A DNA stretch of 64,000 bases from Maribacter algarum (ex Zhang et al. 2020). Lineage in GTDB: Bacteria; Bacteroidota; Bacteroidia; Flavobacteriales; Flavobacteriaceae. Of the stretch, positions 17,868 through 27,162 are shown in pieces. The notes beneath the pieces were generated by a model, which did not search any database, was not told the DNA's origin, and worked only from the letters and a program-made list of their open reading frames with translations. Positions within the stretch are counted from its first letter, which is position 1. Each line of letters starts with the position of its first letter. Location of the stretch: NCBI RefSeq assembly GCF_005885635.1, contig NZ_VATY01000001.1, forward strand, positions 744,001-808,000, given 5' to 3'. The translations under genes were made by a program, and so were the position numbers.

Positions 17868-19139
17868 ATGCTACAGTTACAGACCATTCGAGAAAAGAAA
17901 GACGAAATCGCAAGCGCTTTACAAAAACGAAATATCGATGCGACTTCCCTTTTGAATGGTATTCTTCAGTTGGATGAAAAACGTAGAGCAACCCAAACTG
18001 AGTTAGATAGTAAACTTGCCGAATCTAATAAAATTTCGAAAGAAATCGGGATGCTTTTCAAAAGTGGAAAAGCAGAGGAAGCTAGTGTTTTAAAGGAAAA
18101 AACAGGAGTTTTAAAAGAAGATTCTAAGCGATTGGGTGAAGAGTTGAATGCGGTTGCAGAGGAATTAAGACATTTACTATACCAGATTCCGAATGTGCCT
18201 CATGAGTCAGTTCCTGCGGGAAATACAGACGAGGATAATGAAGAGATTTTTAAAGAAGGTGATATTCCCACTTTAGTTGATGGTGCCCTCCCCCATTGGG
18301 AGTTGGCAAAAAAATACGACATCATTGATTTTGAACTTGGGGTTAAAATCGCAGGAGCAGGTTTTCCAGTATACAAAGGAAAAGGTGCTCGTTTACAACG
18401 TGCTTTGATTTCTTACTTCTTAGATAAAAATGCTGAGGCGGGTTACACCGAAATGCAAGTACCTCATTTGGTGAACGAAGCATCAGGACTCGGAACAGGT
18501 CAATTACCGGACAAAGAAGGTCAAATGTATCATGTGGGTGGCGATGACTTATATTTAATCCCAACTGCCGAAGTACCCGTTACAAATTTGTTTCGTGATG
18601 AGATTCTGAATGAGAAAAACTTTCCAATATGTTATACGGCGTATACGCCTTGTTTTCGTCGTGAGGCAGGTAGTTATGGGGCCCATGTTCGCGGTTTGAA
18701 CCGATTACACCAATTTGACAAGGTGGAAATTGTTCGTGTTGAACATCCGGAGAACTCTTATAAAGCCTTAGACGGAATGGTAGAACATGTGAAATATATC
18801 CTTCGAGAATTAAAACTTCCCTATCGCATTTTAAGATTATGTGGTGGTGATTTAGGATTTACTTCTGCTTTAACTTTTGACTTTGAGGTATTTTCTACAG
18901 CGCAAGATCGTTGGTTGGAAATCAGTTCGGTTTCTAATTTCGAGACCTATCAAGCAAATCGTTTGAAACTGCGCTTCAAAGACGAAAACGGAAAAAGTCA
19001 ATTGGCACATACCTTAAACGGAAGTGCATTGGCTCTACCGAGGGTACTAGCCGGTATTTTAGAAAATTACCAAACGGCGGATGGTATTGATATTCCTGAA
19101 GTTTTAGTGCCGTATTGCGGGTTTGACAAAATAGACTAA
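17868..19139 (+). CDS. serS: Serine--tRNA ligase
   Basis: 423 residues. It charges tRNA-Ser with serine. The N-terminal ~110 residues form the long helical coiled-coil arm that contacts the tRNA. The class II catalytic core shows a TAEVP motif (residues ~231-235), motif 2 CFRREAGSYGAHVRGLNRLHQFDKVE, and motif 3 LNGSALALPRVLAGILENYQ near the C-terminus. Length and order are normal. The start MLQLQTIREKKDEI fits the family. It has its own consensus promoter and seems to be a single-gene unit. Confidence 0.97.
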   Translation: MLQLQTIREKKDEIASALQKRNIDATSLLNGILQLDEKRRATQTELDSKLAESNKISKEIGMLFKSGKAEEASVLKEKTGVLKEDSKRLGEELNAVAEELRHLLYQIPNVPHESVPAGNTDEDNEEIFKEGDIPTLVDGALPHWELAKKYDIIDFELGVKIAGAGFPVYKGKGARLQRALISYFLDKNAEAGYTEMQVPHLVNEASGLGTGQLPDKEGQMYHVGGDDLYLIPTAEVPVTNLFRDEILNEKNFPICYTAYTPCFRREAGSYGAHVRGLNRLHQFDKVEIVRVEHPENSYKALDGMVEHVKYILRELKLPYRILRLCGGDLGFTSALTFDFEVFSTAQDRWLEISSVSNFETYQANRLKLRFKDENGKSQLAHTLNGSALALPRVLAGILENYQTADGIDIPEVLVPYCGFDKID

Positions 19140-19155
19140 GGCCTTCAATTCGCCT

Positions 19156-19791
19156 TTATTCATCTTCAAACCTTGTATTTACGAAGACAATATTGCTATC
19201 ATAGAATTTAGCAACTTCGTACATGTTTGAAAATTTGAACCAGTCTTTATCATTCGTTTTATCGCGCCAAAGAGCGCTATCACCGAATAAGTTATAAAGA
19301 GTTCGTTTGAACTTCGCTTTTGTAACCGAAGTATAAATTCCTTCTTTATAAACCAAAAAGCGCAGCGATTCCGGTTTTGAACTCTTGGTAAATTTAGGTT
19401 CAAAAAATACTTGAATAGTGCTGCCCAGGTACATATTTAGATAGAACATTTTGTCAAGAGGTTTCTTAAAATCCTTAGGTAGGGATATCAACTCAAAATC
19501 TCCCCATTGAATCGCATCGCATGTTTCCGCCATGAAAATCTGAGAAAAATCATTGGTATTTTTTCGAAACTCAATGTGTTCAGATAGAGTACCCGATTTA
19601 ATTTCAAAACGAATTTGGCCATAATATTTTTCACCATTGCTCAATGCCATAAGCCCGTCTTGCCACTGCTCAATACCCTTTTCAATGTACGCTTGTTGCA
19701 ATGAGTCGACCTGCGCAAACAAACCAAAAGACAATGATAAAAAGCAGCATATGATGAATTGCTTGAAGTTACGATTCGTGCTTACAAACAT
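19156..19791 (-). CDS. Secreted protein of unknown function
   Basis: 211 residues from the ATG at 19791; an in-frame upstream ATG at 19824 would add 11 residues (MNKYSKKKPTI) before a normal signal peptide. The signal peptide FKQFIICCFLSLSFGLFA-Q predicts export by Sec. The mature part shows GEKYYGQIRFEIKSGTLSEHIEFRK, which resembles beta-strand segments seen in small flavobacterial periplasmic proteins, but I do not recognise a named domain. It is convergent with serS and divergent from the TPR gene. No function assigned. Confidence 0.65.
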   Translation of the reverse strand: MFVSTNRNFKQFIICCFLSLSFGLFAQVDSLQQAYIEKGIEQWQDGLMALSNGEKYYGQIRFEIKSGTLSEHIEFRKNTNDFSQIFMAETCDAIQWGDFELISLPKDFKKPLDKMFYLNMYLGSTIQVFFEPKFTKSSKPESLRFLVYKEGIYTSVTKAKFKRTLYNLFGDSALWRDKTNDKDWFKFSNMYEVAKFYDSNIVFVNTRFEDE

Positions 19792-19943
19792 AATTGTAGG
19801 TTTTTTCTTACTATATTTATTCAATAACGCCCATTACGAAAGATTGTTGTTTCTTCTGGGTACAAAAAGTACTGCTTGCTTCTAAACACCGTTTAACCTT
19901 GTATTATGTGAATTCTTCCATAGAACTGCGGTATATTTACAGT

Positions 19944-21728
19944 ATGAAATCATGCCTTTGCATCTTTCTTCTATTCCTAACAACTTCTCTTTTTGCTCAA
20001 GAAGATTTCTTGGCAAAGCGTTACTTTGAGGATGGAGATTACGAGAAAGCAGTTGTTTTTTATGAAAAACTGGTCGAAAAAGACCCGAGAAGAACTGATT
20101 ACACCGAAGGTCTAATAGCATGTTACCAACAATTGGAACGCTATGAAGATGCTCAGAAATTTCTTTTGAACGCACTAGAACTAGGTAGGCCTTACCCCAC
20201 CCTCTATATTGAACTGGGCTATAACTATACCTTGCAGGATAGTACGGGAAATGCCAACATATATTATGATAAGGCAATTGCCAAGATTGATGAAAATCCG
20301 AATTACGGCTACGGCATTGGATTTCGCTTTCAAAAATATTCACTTTTAGATTATGCTATCAAGGCCTATTCGAGGGCAATGGAACTAAACTCAAAACTAG
20401 ATTATAATTATCAGATGGCTCGGATATATGGTGAACAGGGCAATATTGATAAAATGTACAGTTCCTATTTAACACTGATTCGGGAAGGAAAATCTTCAAT
20501 GTCAAATGTGCTCCGGAACTTTGACGACTTCGTTAGTGAAGATGCGGAAGCTGAAAATAATATCAAACTTAAAACCATCCTGCTACAAAATGCTCAAAAA
20601 GACCCGGATGTACTCTGGAATCAATTGTTAAGTTGGTTATTTGTACAGCAAAAACAGTATAGTAGTGCTTTCCGTCAAGAAAAAGCCATTTACAAACGTA
20701 TGGATGGTTCATCAATGCAAAGACTTGAAAACTTGGGGAACTTAGCTTTAGATGATAACGATACCGAAGTAGCGCAAAGCATTTTTGAATATATAATTGA
20801 AAACACTAACGACGAGGTTACCAAACTAAACGCCCAATTAAACATCATAGACATTCAATTGCTAGATGCTAATGAAAAAGTATTAAATACCGTACAAAAG
20901 CAGTACGACGAGCTTATTGAAATTCATGGTTATAAAAGTCAAACGCTTCAATTGCAAATTGCATATGCTAACTTCTTAACGTTCAAAAGAGATAGCCCGG
21001 AACCGGCCATTGAAATTCTAAAAAATAGTTTGGAACTTCCCCTAAATGCCAGAGGAACCGCCTATGTAAAATTAACCTTGGGCGATATTTTAGTTTTTAA
21101 TAAAAAATTTAATGAGGCACTTATCTACTTTTCCCAAATTCAGAAAAAACTCAAGAATGATGTGTTGGGACAGAATGCTCGCTACAAAGTAGCACAAACC
21201 AGCTTTTACAAAGGTGATTTCGATTGGGCCTTGACACAGTTGAAAGTTCTGCGTGGTTCAACTTCACAGTTAATTGCCAATGATGCCATGCAATTGAGCT
21301 TGTTGATTTCAGACAATTCACTGGAAGACTCTACACAAACGGCATTAAGAAAGTATGCTCGTGCGGATCTGCTAGCTTATCAAAATAAAACAAAAGAAGC
21401 CATCGATGAATTAAATGGAATTCTCCTCGACCATAAAGGTGAAAAAATAGAAGATGAAGCTCTTTTAAAACAAGGAGAGCTTTTAGAAGGAATAAAAGAC
21501 TACGCAGCTGCAGAATTGAATTACCGCAAAATCATAGAATTCTACGGCACTGGAATTCTAGCAGATGACGCTTATTTTCAATTGGGCGAATTATACCGAA
21601 ATGTGCTAAATGACCCTGAGAAAGCCAAAGCACAATACGAAAAGATTATTTACAATTACCAAGACAGTTATTACTTTCCGCAAGCGCGAAAAAACTTTAG
21701 AAGGCTAAGGGGGGATTCTATAAATTAA
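19944..21728 (+). CDS. Exported tetratricopeptide repeat protein
   Basis: 594 residues from ATG 19944 (MKSCLCIFLLFLTTSLFAQ is a good signal peptide); the ORF could start at 19899 but that would place 15 residues ahead of the signal, and a TATATTTA-like -7 box sits at 19932. The mature protein is a helical solenoid of TPRs: DYEKAVVFYEKLVEKDP (residues ~31-47), YEDAQKFLLNALELG, and C-terminal units DYAAAELNYRKIIEFYG and PEKAKAQYEKIIYNY. Such periplasmic TPR proteins scaffold envelope complexes; the partner here is unknown. It is followed by the DUF4286 gene after ~95 bp. Confidence 0.82.
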   Translation: MKSCLCIFLLFLTTSLFAQEDFLAKRYFEDGDYEKAVVFYEKLVEKDPRRTDYTEGLIACYQQLERYEDAQKFLLNALELGRPYPTLYIELGYNYTLQDSTGNANIYYDKAIAKIDENPNYGYGIGFRFQKYSLLDYAIKAYSRAMELNSKLDYNYQMARIYGEQGNIDKMYSSYLTLIREGKSSMSNVLRNFDDFVSEDAEAENNIKLKTILLQNAQKDPDVLWNQLLSWLFVQQKQYSSAFRQEKAIYKRMDGSSMQRLENLGNLALDDNDTEVAQSIFEYIIENTNDEVTKLNAQLNIIDIQLLDANEKVLNTVQKQYDELIEIHGYKSQTLQLQIAYANFLTFKRDSPEPAIEILKNSLELPLNARGTAYVKLTLGDILVFNKKFNEALIYFSQIQKKLKNDVLGQNARYKVAQTSFYKGDFDWALTQLKVLRGSTSQLIANDAMQLSLLISDNSLEDSTQTALRKYARADLLAYQNKTKEAIDELNGILLDHKGEKIEDEALLKQGELLEGIKDYAAAELNYRKIIEFYGTGILADDAYFQLGELYRNVLNDPEKAKAQYEKIIYNYQDSYYFPQARKNFRRLRGDSIN

Positions 21729-21786
21729 GCTCAAGTTCAAAACGCAAACTCAAACTCAAAATCAATTTTGAATTAGAATTTGCAAG

Positions 21787-21806
21787 ATTCCCGCCTTCGC
21801 GGGAAT
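21787..21806. repeat. Dispersed hairpin repeat ATTCCC-N8-GGGAAT, copy 1
   Basis: ATTCCC, then GCCTTCGC, then GGGAAT forms a perfect 6-bp stem extended by GC/GC pairing in the loop. It lies between the TPR gene and the DUF4286 gene. A second copy is at 27127-27146. Confidence 0.75.
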
Positions 21807-21824
21807 GAAAAAATAAATCTATTT

Positions 21825-22136
21825 ATGTACATATACAACGTTACCATCAATATAGAAGAATCTGTTCATGACAATTGGTTTAAATGGATGAAGGAAACCC
21901 ATATTCCCGACGTTCTAGCAACCGGGAAATTCCTCAATGCCAAAATGTGCAAAGTTTTAGTGGAAGAAGAAATGGGAGGGGTCACCTACTCTGTTCAATA
22001 TACCACAACAGATAAACAAACATTAGAGCGATATTACAAAGAAGATGCCGACCGATTACGTCAAGATATCACCAAACTATTCGCTGGAAAATTCGTAGCA
22101 TTCCGCACTGAGTTGGAAATCGTTAGTGAGCACTAG
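21825..22136 (+). CDS. DUF4286 family protein
   Basis: 103 residues from ATG 21825 ([36 protein letters not shown]). An in-frame ATG lies upstream at 21804 inside the hairpin repeat, and an in-frame TTG at 21780 just before it; both would add only low-complexity residues, so I reject them. The sequence is typical of the small DUF4286 family of Bacteroidota, predicted ferredoxin-like alpha/beta dimers ([18 protein letters not shown], then [15 protein letters not shown]). Its function is not established. It lies 2 nt before rsmA, so co-transcription is likely. Confidence 0.82.
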   Translation: MYIYNVTINIEESVHDNWFKWMKETHIPDVLATGKFLNAKMCKVLVEEEMGGVTYSVQYTTTDKQTLERYYKEDADRLRQDITKLFAGKFVAFRTELEIVSEH

Positions 22137-22138
22137 GT

Positions 22139-23002
22139 ATGGGTAAAAGCAAGAAAAAGTCCTATCAGACTTGGAAAGACAAAAAGAAACGAGATGATAG
22201 CCCAGTTAAGGCCAAAAAACATCTCGGACAACACTTTTTAAAAGATGAAACTATTGCACGGCAAATTGCTGAAACACTTTCCTTTAAAGGCTACAAAAAT
22301 GTCCTAGAAATCGGTCCAGGAACCGGAGTTCTTACGAAGTACCTTTTGATGAATCCCATTGATTTAGTGGCAATGGATTTAGATTCAGAATCCATCATTT
22401 ATCTAAATCATAGCTTTCCGCTAGAACATCCTAAGGTTTTACAAGGTGAGTGTTCTTTCAAAGTTATCGAAGCAGACTTTTTAAAGTATGACCTATCAAA
22501 ATTATTTGGAGAAGAACAATTCGCGGTGACCGGAAACTTCCCATATAATATTTCCACCCAAATTGTTTTTAAAATGCTGGAAATGAAGGAACAGATTCCT
22601 GAATTTTCGGGGATGTTCCAAAAAGAAGTAGCCGCCCGTATCTGTGAAAAAGAAGGAAATAAGACCTACGGAATTCTATCAGTTCTCGTCCAGACCTTTT
22701 ATGATGCAGAGTACTTATTTACCGTTCATCCACAGGTATTTGACCCGCCTCCTAAAGTGCAATCTGGAGTATTACGTTTGACCAGAAAAGAAAATTTCAA
22801 ACTTGATTGTGATGAAAAATTATTCTATCAGGTAGTAAAGGCCGCCTTTAATCAACGTAGAAAGACCATCCGCAACAGTTTAAAAACCTTCGGGCTTTCT
22901 GATATTCTCAAAGAAGATGCTATATTTGACCGACGCCCTGAACAATTGGCAGTAGCCGATTTTATCGGGTTGACGAAGAAGATAGCAAATGACATCCTTT
23001 AA
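22139..23002 (+). CDS. rsmA: 16S rRNA dimethyladenosine transferase
   Basis: 287 residues. The enzyme dimethylates two adjacent adenines near the 3' end of 16S rRNA (A1518/A1519 in E. coli numbering). The SAM-binding motif I is [11 protein letters not shown] (residues ~56-66), preceded by [11 protein letters not shown], and motif IV is the family's N-x-P-Y form, GNFPYNIS (~130-137). The C-terminal helical domain includes [13 protein letters not shown] basic 23-residue N-terminal extension ([18 protein letters not shown]) precedes the usual start. The stop overlaps the start of mgtE by 14 nt. Confidence 0.96.
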   Translation: MGKSKKKSYQTWKDKKKRDDSPVKAKKHLGQHFLKDETIARQIAETLSFKGYKNVLEIGPGTGVLTKYLLMNPIDLVAMDLDSESIIYLNHSFPLEHPKVLQGECSFKVIEADFLKYDLSKLFGEEQFAVTGNFPYNISTQIVFKMLEMKEQIPEFSGMFQKEVAARICEKEGNKTYGILSVLVQTFYDAEYLFTVHPQVFDPPPKVQSGVLRLTRKENFKLDCDEKLFYQVVKAAFNQRRKTIRNSLKTFGLSDILKEDAIFDRRPEQLAVADFIGLTKKIANDIL

Positions 23003-24341
23003 ACTCACAGATGAGCTCCTAGCTCGAATTGCACAGCTGATCGAGAATCAAAAAGATTCCGCCTTGGTATCCCTTTTGGAAGAGGTCCACTATGCCGATG
23101 TTGCTGAAATTGCCAATGAGCTAAAGGTTGACGAAGCAACCTATCTTATCAAACTCCTTGATAGTGATAAAACTTCCGATGTTCTTACAGAGTTGGATGA
23201 GGATGTGCGTGAAGCTATTCTTAGTAATCTTTCTACAAAGGAAATTGCAGAAGAATTAGAGGAACTCGACACCGATGATGCCGCAGATATTATTGCTGAA
23301 CTTCCTGATGAAATAGTTCAAGAAGTTATCTCGGAAATCGAAGATAAAGAACATGCCAAAGACATTGTCGACTTACTTCGCTATGACGAAGATTCCGCCG
23401 GTGGACTTATGGCAAAAGAACTGGTCAAGGTCAAAGAAAACTGGAATGTGCTCACTTGTGTGAAGGAAATGAGGTCTCAAGCCGAAAACGTTACTCGCGT
23501 GCATTCCATTTATGTTGTAGATGATGAAGAAAAACTTATAGGTCGTTTGTCTTTAAAGGATTTACTGACTACCTCCACGACCTCACCTATTCGGGATGTT
23601 TATATTCCAAAAGTAGATTCTGTCAATGTAAATGAGGACCCTGAAGAGGTTGCCAAAATCATGTCGAAATATGACTTGGAAGCTATTCCCGTAGTTGACG
23701 AAATTGGGCGATTGGTCGGAAGAATTACTATTGATGATATTGTAGATGTAATCAAGGAAGAGGCGGATAAAGATTACCAATTGGCAGCTGGTATCTCGCA
23801 AGATGTCGAAGCTGATGATAGCGTTTGGGAATTGACACGTGCGCGTTTACCTTGGCTTATTCTTGGGCTTTTTGGCGGATTAGGTGCGGCTGCAATAATG
23901 GGTGGTTTTGAGGAGATGATTTCAAAACATGCCATACTATTCTTTTTTACTCCTTTGATTGCTGCGATGGCTGGTAATGTTGGTGTACAGTCGAGTGCTA
24001 TTATCGTTCAAGGTTTGGCGAATGATGATTTAAAAGGGAGCGTTGGAAATCGCTTAATAAAAGAAATGCTTTTAGCATTGCTAAACGGACTTATTCTAGC
24101 TGCAATTTTACTCCTATTCACCTGGTTTTGGAAAGGAGATTTTTTAACTGCCCTAGCTATTTCAATTTCTTTAATAGCTGTAATAATAGTAGCGGGTTTC
24201 ATAGGCACCTTCACCCCACTTTTCTTAGATAAAAGAGGTATTGACCCGGCCATAGCAACAGGTCCTTTTATAACAACAAGCAATGATATCTTTGGTATCT
24301 TGATATATTTCTGGATTGCCAAGCTTGTTTTAGGAATTTAA
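22989..24341 (+). CDS. mgtE: Magnesium transporter MgtE
   Basis: 450 residues. Mg2+ channel/transporter of the inner membrane. The order of domains is standard: an N-terminal helical superhelix (~1-125, with [16 protein letters not shown]), a tandem CBS pair (~130-260, [23 protein letters not shown] and [24 protein letters not shown]) that senses Mg2+, a connecting helix, and five transmembrane helices (~280-450). The acidic TNDIFG segment near the C-terminus fits the conserved pore region. The start overlaps rsmA by 14 nt. Confidence 0.95.
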   Translation: MTSFKLTDELLARIAQLIENQKDSALVSLLEEVHYADVAEIANELKVDEATYLIKLLDSDKTSDVLTELDEDVREAILSNLSTKEIAEELEELDTDDAADIIAELPDEIVQEVISEIEDKEHAKDIVDLLRYDEDSAGGLMAKELVKVKENWNVLTCVKEMRSQAENVTRVHSIYVVDDEEKLIGRLSLKDLLTTSTTSPIRDVYIPKVDSVNVNEDPEEVAKIMSKYDLEAIPVVDEIGRLVGRITIDDIVDVIKEEADKDYQLAAGISQDVEADDSVWELTRARLPWLILGLFGGLGAAAIMGGFEEMISKHAILFFFTPLIAAMAGNVGVQSSAIIVQGLANDDLKGSVGNRLIKEMLLALLNGLILAAILLLFTWFWKGDFLTALAISISLIAVIIVAGFIGTFTPLFLDKRGIDPAIATGPFITTSNDIFGILIYFWIAKLVLGI

Positions 24342-24352
24342 AATTTTCAATC

Positions 24353-24718
24353 ATGAAACCCATAAACCTAAAAGAAAAACATTCCCTTTTCACCAAGCAA
24401 TGGCATCCGCATCAAATAGCAGTTGTTGATGACATGCAGGTTATTCTTGCTAAAGTACAAGGCGAGTTTGTTTGGCATGCTCATGAAAATGAAGATGAGC
24501 TTTTTCAAGTTTTAAAAGGAACTCTTTATATGAAGTTTCGCGACCGGATAGAAGTTGTCAAGGAAGGGGAAATTATTGTGGTACCAAAAGGGGTTGAACA
24601 CTGTCCGTCAACTAAGGATGGCGAAGAGGTTCATCTTTTGCTTTTCGAAAAACAGAATACTGCTCATACCGGGGAGCTCGAACATGAAATGACGCAAAAC
24701 CATTATCCCAAAATCTAA
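24353..24718 (+). CDS. Cupin-domain protein
   Basis: 121 residues, a single small beta-barrel. The first cupin motif is WHAHENEDELFQVLKGTLYMKF with two His and a Glu as metal ligands; the second is VPKGVEHCPSTKDGEE with a third His. Small cupins of this type (mannose-6-phosphate-isomerase-like) have varied or unknown substrates. It lies 11 bp after mgtE and 10 bp before a dehydrogenase gene, so it may be part of that transcription unit. No specific function assigned. Confidence 0.82.
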   Translation: MKPINLKEKHSLFTKQWHPHQIAVVDDMQVILAKVQGEFVWHAHENEDELFQVLKGTLYMKFRDRIEVVKEGEIIVVPKGVEHCPSTKDGEEVHLLLFEKQNTAHTGELEHEMTQNHYPKI

Positions 24719-24728
24719 ATTCTTTTTT

Positions 24729-25670
24729 ATGAAAATCCTACACTTAGATACCAATCACCCTTTAATAATAGAACAATTTGAAGCGCTTGGGTTTCAAAAT
24801 GATGAGGATTACACTTCGTCAAAGACAGAAATTGAACAGAAGATTCATGCCTATGACGGTATAATCATTAGAAGTCGTTTTTCTTTGGATGAGGCATTTC
24901 TTGATAAAGCTACAAACCTAAAATTCATTGGAAGGTTAGGCGCCGGATTGGAAAACATAGATACCGCTTATGCCAAATCTAGAGGTATTTTTCTAGCAGC
25001 CGCACCAGAGGGAAATCGGAACGCTGTAGGTGAACATGCCTTGGGTATGTTACTCGCGCTTTTCAATAAATTACATACAGCAGATCGGGAAGTCCGCTCT
25101 GGAAAATGGGACCGCGAAGGCAATCGAGGACTGGAATTAGAAGGCAAAGTAGTAGGAATCATTGGCTACGGAAATATGGGCAAAGCCTTTGCCAAAAAAC
25201 TAAAGGGCTTTGATGTAGCAGAGGTTATTTGCTATGATATTCAAGGTGGAGTCGGAGATGAAAATGCGCGTCAGGTGGGTATATTAGAATTGCAACAAAG
25301 AGCCGATGTTTTAAGTCTTCACGTTCCGCAAACCGAATTTACAATCGGTATGGTTAATACTGAATTCATCAGTGCATTTCAAAAATCCGTATGGTTGATT
25401 AACACTGCCCGTGGCAAATGTGTAGTTACTGAAGATTTGGTAGCTGCATTGAAGTCTAAAAAAATTCTTGGAGCCGGTTTGGATGTATTGGAATATGAAA
25501 AAACGTCCTTTGAAAATATGTTTGTTGATGCTCAAATGTCAGAAGCATTTCAATATCTTATCGATTCAAAAAATGTAATTCTATCTCCACATGTTGCCGG
25601 TTGGACGGTAGAAAGTAAAATTAAACTAGCCCAAACTGTTGTAGATAAAATCAAGGCGAAGTTTTGTTAA
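24729..25670 (+). CDS. NAD-dependent D-2-hydroxyacid dehydrogenase (SerA-like)
   Basis: 313 residues. The D-2-hydroxyacid dehydrogenase fold is clear: a substrate-domain segment LKFIGRLGAGLENID, Rossmann motif GIIGYGNMGKAFAKKL (residues ~142-157), and catalytic residues in NTARGKCV (Arg), LDVLEYEK (Glu) and LSPHVAGWT (His). It resembles 3-phosphoglycerate dehydrogenase without the regulatory ACT domain. Serine biosynthesis is a possible role, but no serC or serB lies nearby, so the substrate is uncertain. The gene follows the cupin gene closely. Confidence 0.87.
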   Translation: MKILHLDTNHPLIIEQFEALGFQNDEDYTSSKTEIEQKIHAYDGIIIRSRFSLDEAFLDKATNLKFIGRLGAGLENIDTAYAKSRGIFLAAAPEGNRNAVGEHALGMLLALFNKLHTADREVRSGKWDREGNRGLELEGKVVGIIGYGNMGKAFAKKLKGFDVAEVICYDIQGGVGDENARQVGILELQQRADVLSLHVPQTEFTIGMVNTEFISAFQKSVWLINTARGKCVVTEDLVAALKSKKILGAGLDVLEYEKTSFENMFVDAQMSEAFQYLIDSKNVILSPHVAGWTVESKIKLAQTVVDKIKAKFC

Positions 25671-25679
25671 CTTTAAAAG

Positions 25680-26090
25680 GTGAAAAAAACGGTTATCACT
25701 TTTGGCTTACTCATTCTAGCCTTGCTCCTACTATTTCAAATCAGCAAATACACACTTATCAGCGGTAATAGGAATATTGAAATAATAATTGCCGTTGTCG
25801 CAATTGTATTCTTTATTATTGGAATCTACCTAAATAAACGAAGTCTTCACAAGAAAGAGCTACCACAAAACGCAATTGACCATAAGAAGATTGCGTCTCT
25901 CGATATTAGCAAAAGAGAATATCAAGTATTAAAAGAAATCTCTTTAGGCTTATCAAATAAGGAAATAGGCGATAAACTCTTTTTATCCGAAAGCACGATA
26001 AAAACTCATGTGTCAAATATTCTAGTCAAACTAGATGCCAAACGAAGAACACAGGCAGTACAAATCGCCAAAAAACTTCGAATTATCTAA
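25680..26090 (+). CDS. Membrane-anchored LuxR-type HTH regulator
   Basis: 136 residues with two N-terminal transmembrane helices (~5-21 and ~34-51) joined to a C-terminal LuxR-type helix-turn-helix (~70-136, LDISKREYQVLKEISLGLSNKEIGDKLFLSESTIKTHVSNILVKLDAKRRTQAV). There is no receiver or ligand domain, so the signal would have to come through the membrane part or its partners. The start is GTG at 25680. DUF4199 follows after ~108 bp with a 12-bp inverted repeat between them; autoregulation or control of DUF4199 is inference. Confidence 0.8.
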   Translation: MKKTVITFGLLILALLLLFQISKYTLISGNRNIEIIIAVVAIVFFIIGIYLNKRSLHKKELPQNAIDHKKIASLDISKREYQVLKEISLGLSNKEIGDKLFLSESTIKTHVSNILVKLDAKRRTQAVQIAKKLRII

Positions 26091-26104
26091 AATCATCTGA
26101 ATAA

Positions 26105-26138
26105 ATACTAAAGTACGAGCATTTTAGTACTTTAGTAT
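26105..26138. promoter_or_regulatory. Perfect inverted repeat, candidate operator
   Basis: ATACTAAAGTAC (26105-26116) and its exact reverse complement GTACTTTAGTAT (26127-26138) are separated by 10 nt. No T tract follows, so it is not a standard terminator. It lies after the LuxR-type gene and 25 bp before a TACTTTTG box upstream of DUF4199. Confidence 0.5.
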
Positions 26139-26162
26139 GAGTCCCAAAAATTCCTCCGATTT

Positions 26163-26170
26163 TACTTTTG
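26163..26170 (+). promoter_or_regulatory. Predicted -7 element for DUF4199 gene
   Basis: TACTTTTG matches TAnnTTTG exactly, 28 bp before the ATG at 26198. No TTG is seen at 20-bp spacing upstream, so the promoter may depend on an activator. Confidence 0.45.
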
Positions 26171-26197
26171 TTCTATCTAATAATAAACACAGGTATT

Positions 26198-26659
26198 ATG
26201 AAAAACACAGTTATCAAATTCGGACTCTATGGTTTTCTTCTAGCCATAGTACTTTTTTTATCAGGACTTTATTTTGGAAAAGGAATGGACTTTTCTACCC
26301 AAGAGGTTGTGGGTTATCTCACCATGGTTGTCTCATTGTTATTTATTTTCTTCGGGATAAAACACTTTCGAGATAACATAAATAGCGGGGAAGTTACTTT
26401 AACCAAAGGTCTTCTAATTGGTATATTAATATCAATCTTTACAGCGAGTGGTATCGCTATTGCCGATTTCATCTATACCTCAGTTATCAATCCTGATTTT
26501 TTTACAGATTACGTGGCTATGATGCGAGAACAAGGGCACACGGAAGAAATTCCCGATTGGTGTAGCGGTTTTATGGCCTTTATCATGTTCATAACTGTTC
26601 TCATTATAGGTTTAATAATTTCATTAATTTCAGCATTAATACTTCAACGCAAAAACTAG
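26198..26659 (+). CDS. DUF4199 domain membrane protein
   Basis: 153 residues from ATG 26198 (MKNTVIKFGLYGFLLAIVLFLSG); the frame is open from 26168 but the -7 box lies there. Four predicted transmembrane helices: ~5-24, 35-54, 70-95 and 125-148. The pattern, with TKGLLIGILISIFTASGIAIADFIYT in the third helix, is typical of the DUF4199 family of Bacteroidota, whose function is not known. Its neighbour is a membrane-bound LuxR-type regulator, a pairing that suggests a shared membrane-stress or signalling role (inference). Confidence 0.82.
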   Translation: MKNTVIKFGLYGFLLAIVLFLSGLYFGKGMDFSTQEVVGYLTMVVSLLFIFFGIKHFRDNINSGEVTLTKGLLIGILISIFTASGIAIADFIYTSVINPDFFTDYVAMMREQGHTEEIPDWCSGFMAFIMFITVLIIGLIISLISALILQRKN

Positions 26660-26663
26660 TCTT

Positions 26664-27122
26664 ATGAACTACAAAGCAAATTCTCCAGAAGAATATATCA
26701 AGCAGCTTCCTGAAGAACGGCAACCTGTTATTACTAAGTTAAGAGCAATTATTTCCGAGAACCTACCGAAAGGTTTTCAAGAACAAATGAGTTATGGCAT
26801 GTTGGGTTGGGTGGTTCCACATTCTATCTATCCAGATGGGTACCATTGCGATACAAAACTTCCCTTGCCCTTTATAAACATAGCTTCTCAAAAGAATTTT
26901 ATTGCTTTATATCATTCAGGAATTTATGCCGACCAAAAACTACATGATTGGTTTGTAGCCGAGTACCCGAAGTATGTCAAGACAAAATTAGACATGGGCA
27001 AAAGTTGTATTCGTTTCAAAAAGTTGGAAACAGTTCCTTATGAACTAATCGAGGAGCTTTGCACTAAAATGACCGTTGAAAATTGGATATCGCTTTACGA
27101 AAAGAATGTAAAAAACAAATAG
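26664..27122 (+). CDS. DUF1801 domain protein
   Basis: 152 residues. YIKQLPEERQPVITKLRAIISENLPKGFQEQMSYGMLGWVVP and the later CIRFKKLETVPYELIEELCTKM are typical of DUF1801 (YdhG-like) proteins, small alpha/beta proteins of unknown biochemical role, similar to the iron-chaperone frataxin-like fold in the family description. It starts 4 nt after the DUF4199 stop. The TAG stop (27120-27122) lies just before the second ATTCCC-N8-GGGAAT repeat. Confidence 0.8.
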   Translation: MNYKANSPEEYIKQLPEERQPVITKLRAIISENLPKGFQEQMSYGMLGWVVPHSIYPDGYHCDTKLPLPFINIASQKNFIALYHSGIYADQKLHDWFVAEYPKYVKTKLDMGKSCIRFKKLETVPYELIEELCTKMTVENWISLYEKNVKNK

Positions 27123-27126
27123 TATG

Positions 27127-27146
27127 ATTCCCACCTTCGGGGGAAT
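27127..27146. repeat. Dispersed hairpin repeat ATTCCC-N8-GGGAAT, copy 2
   Basis: ATTCCC, then ACCTTCGG, then GGGAAT. Same outer stem and central CCTTCG as the copy at 21787-21806. It lies between the DUF1801 and VOC genes, upstream of the chosen VOC start. Confidence 0.75.
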
Positions 27147-27162
27147 GACAAAAACACTTGTG

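Noticed and set aside
26101-26140. Inverted repeat after the LuxR-type gene as a terminator
   Set aside because: It has no T run after the right arm and sits just before a -7 box, so an operator is more likely.
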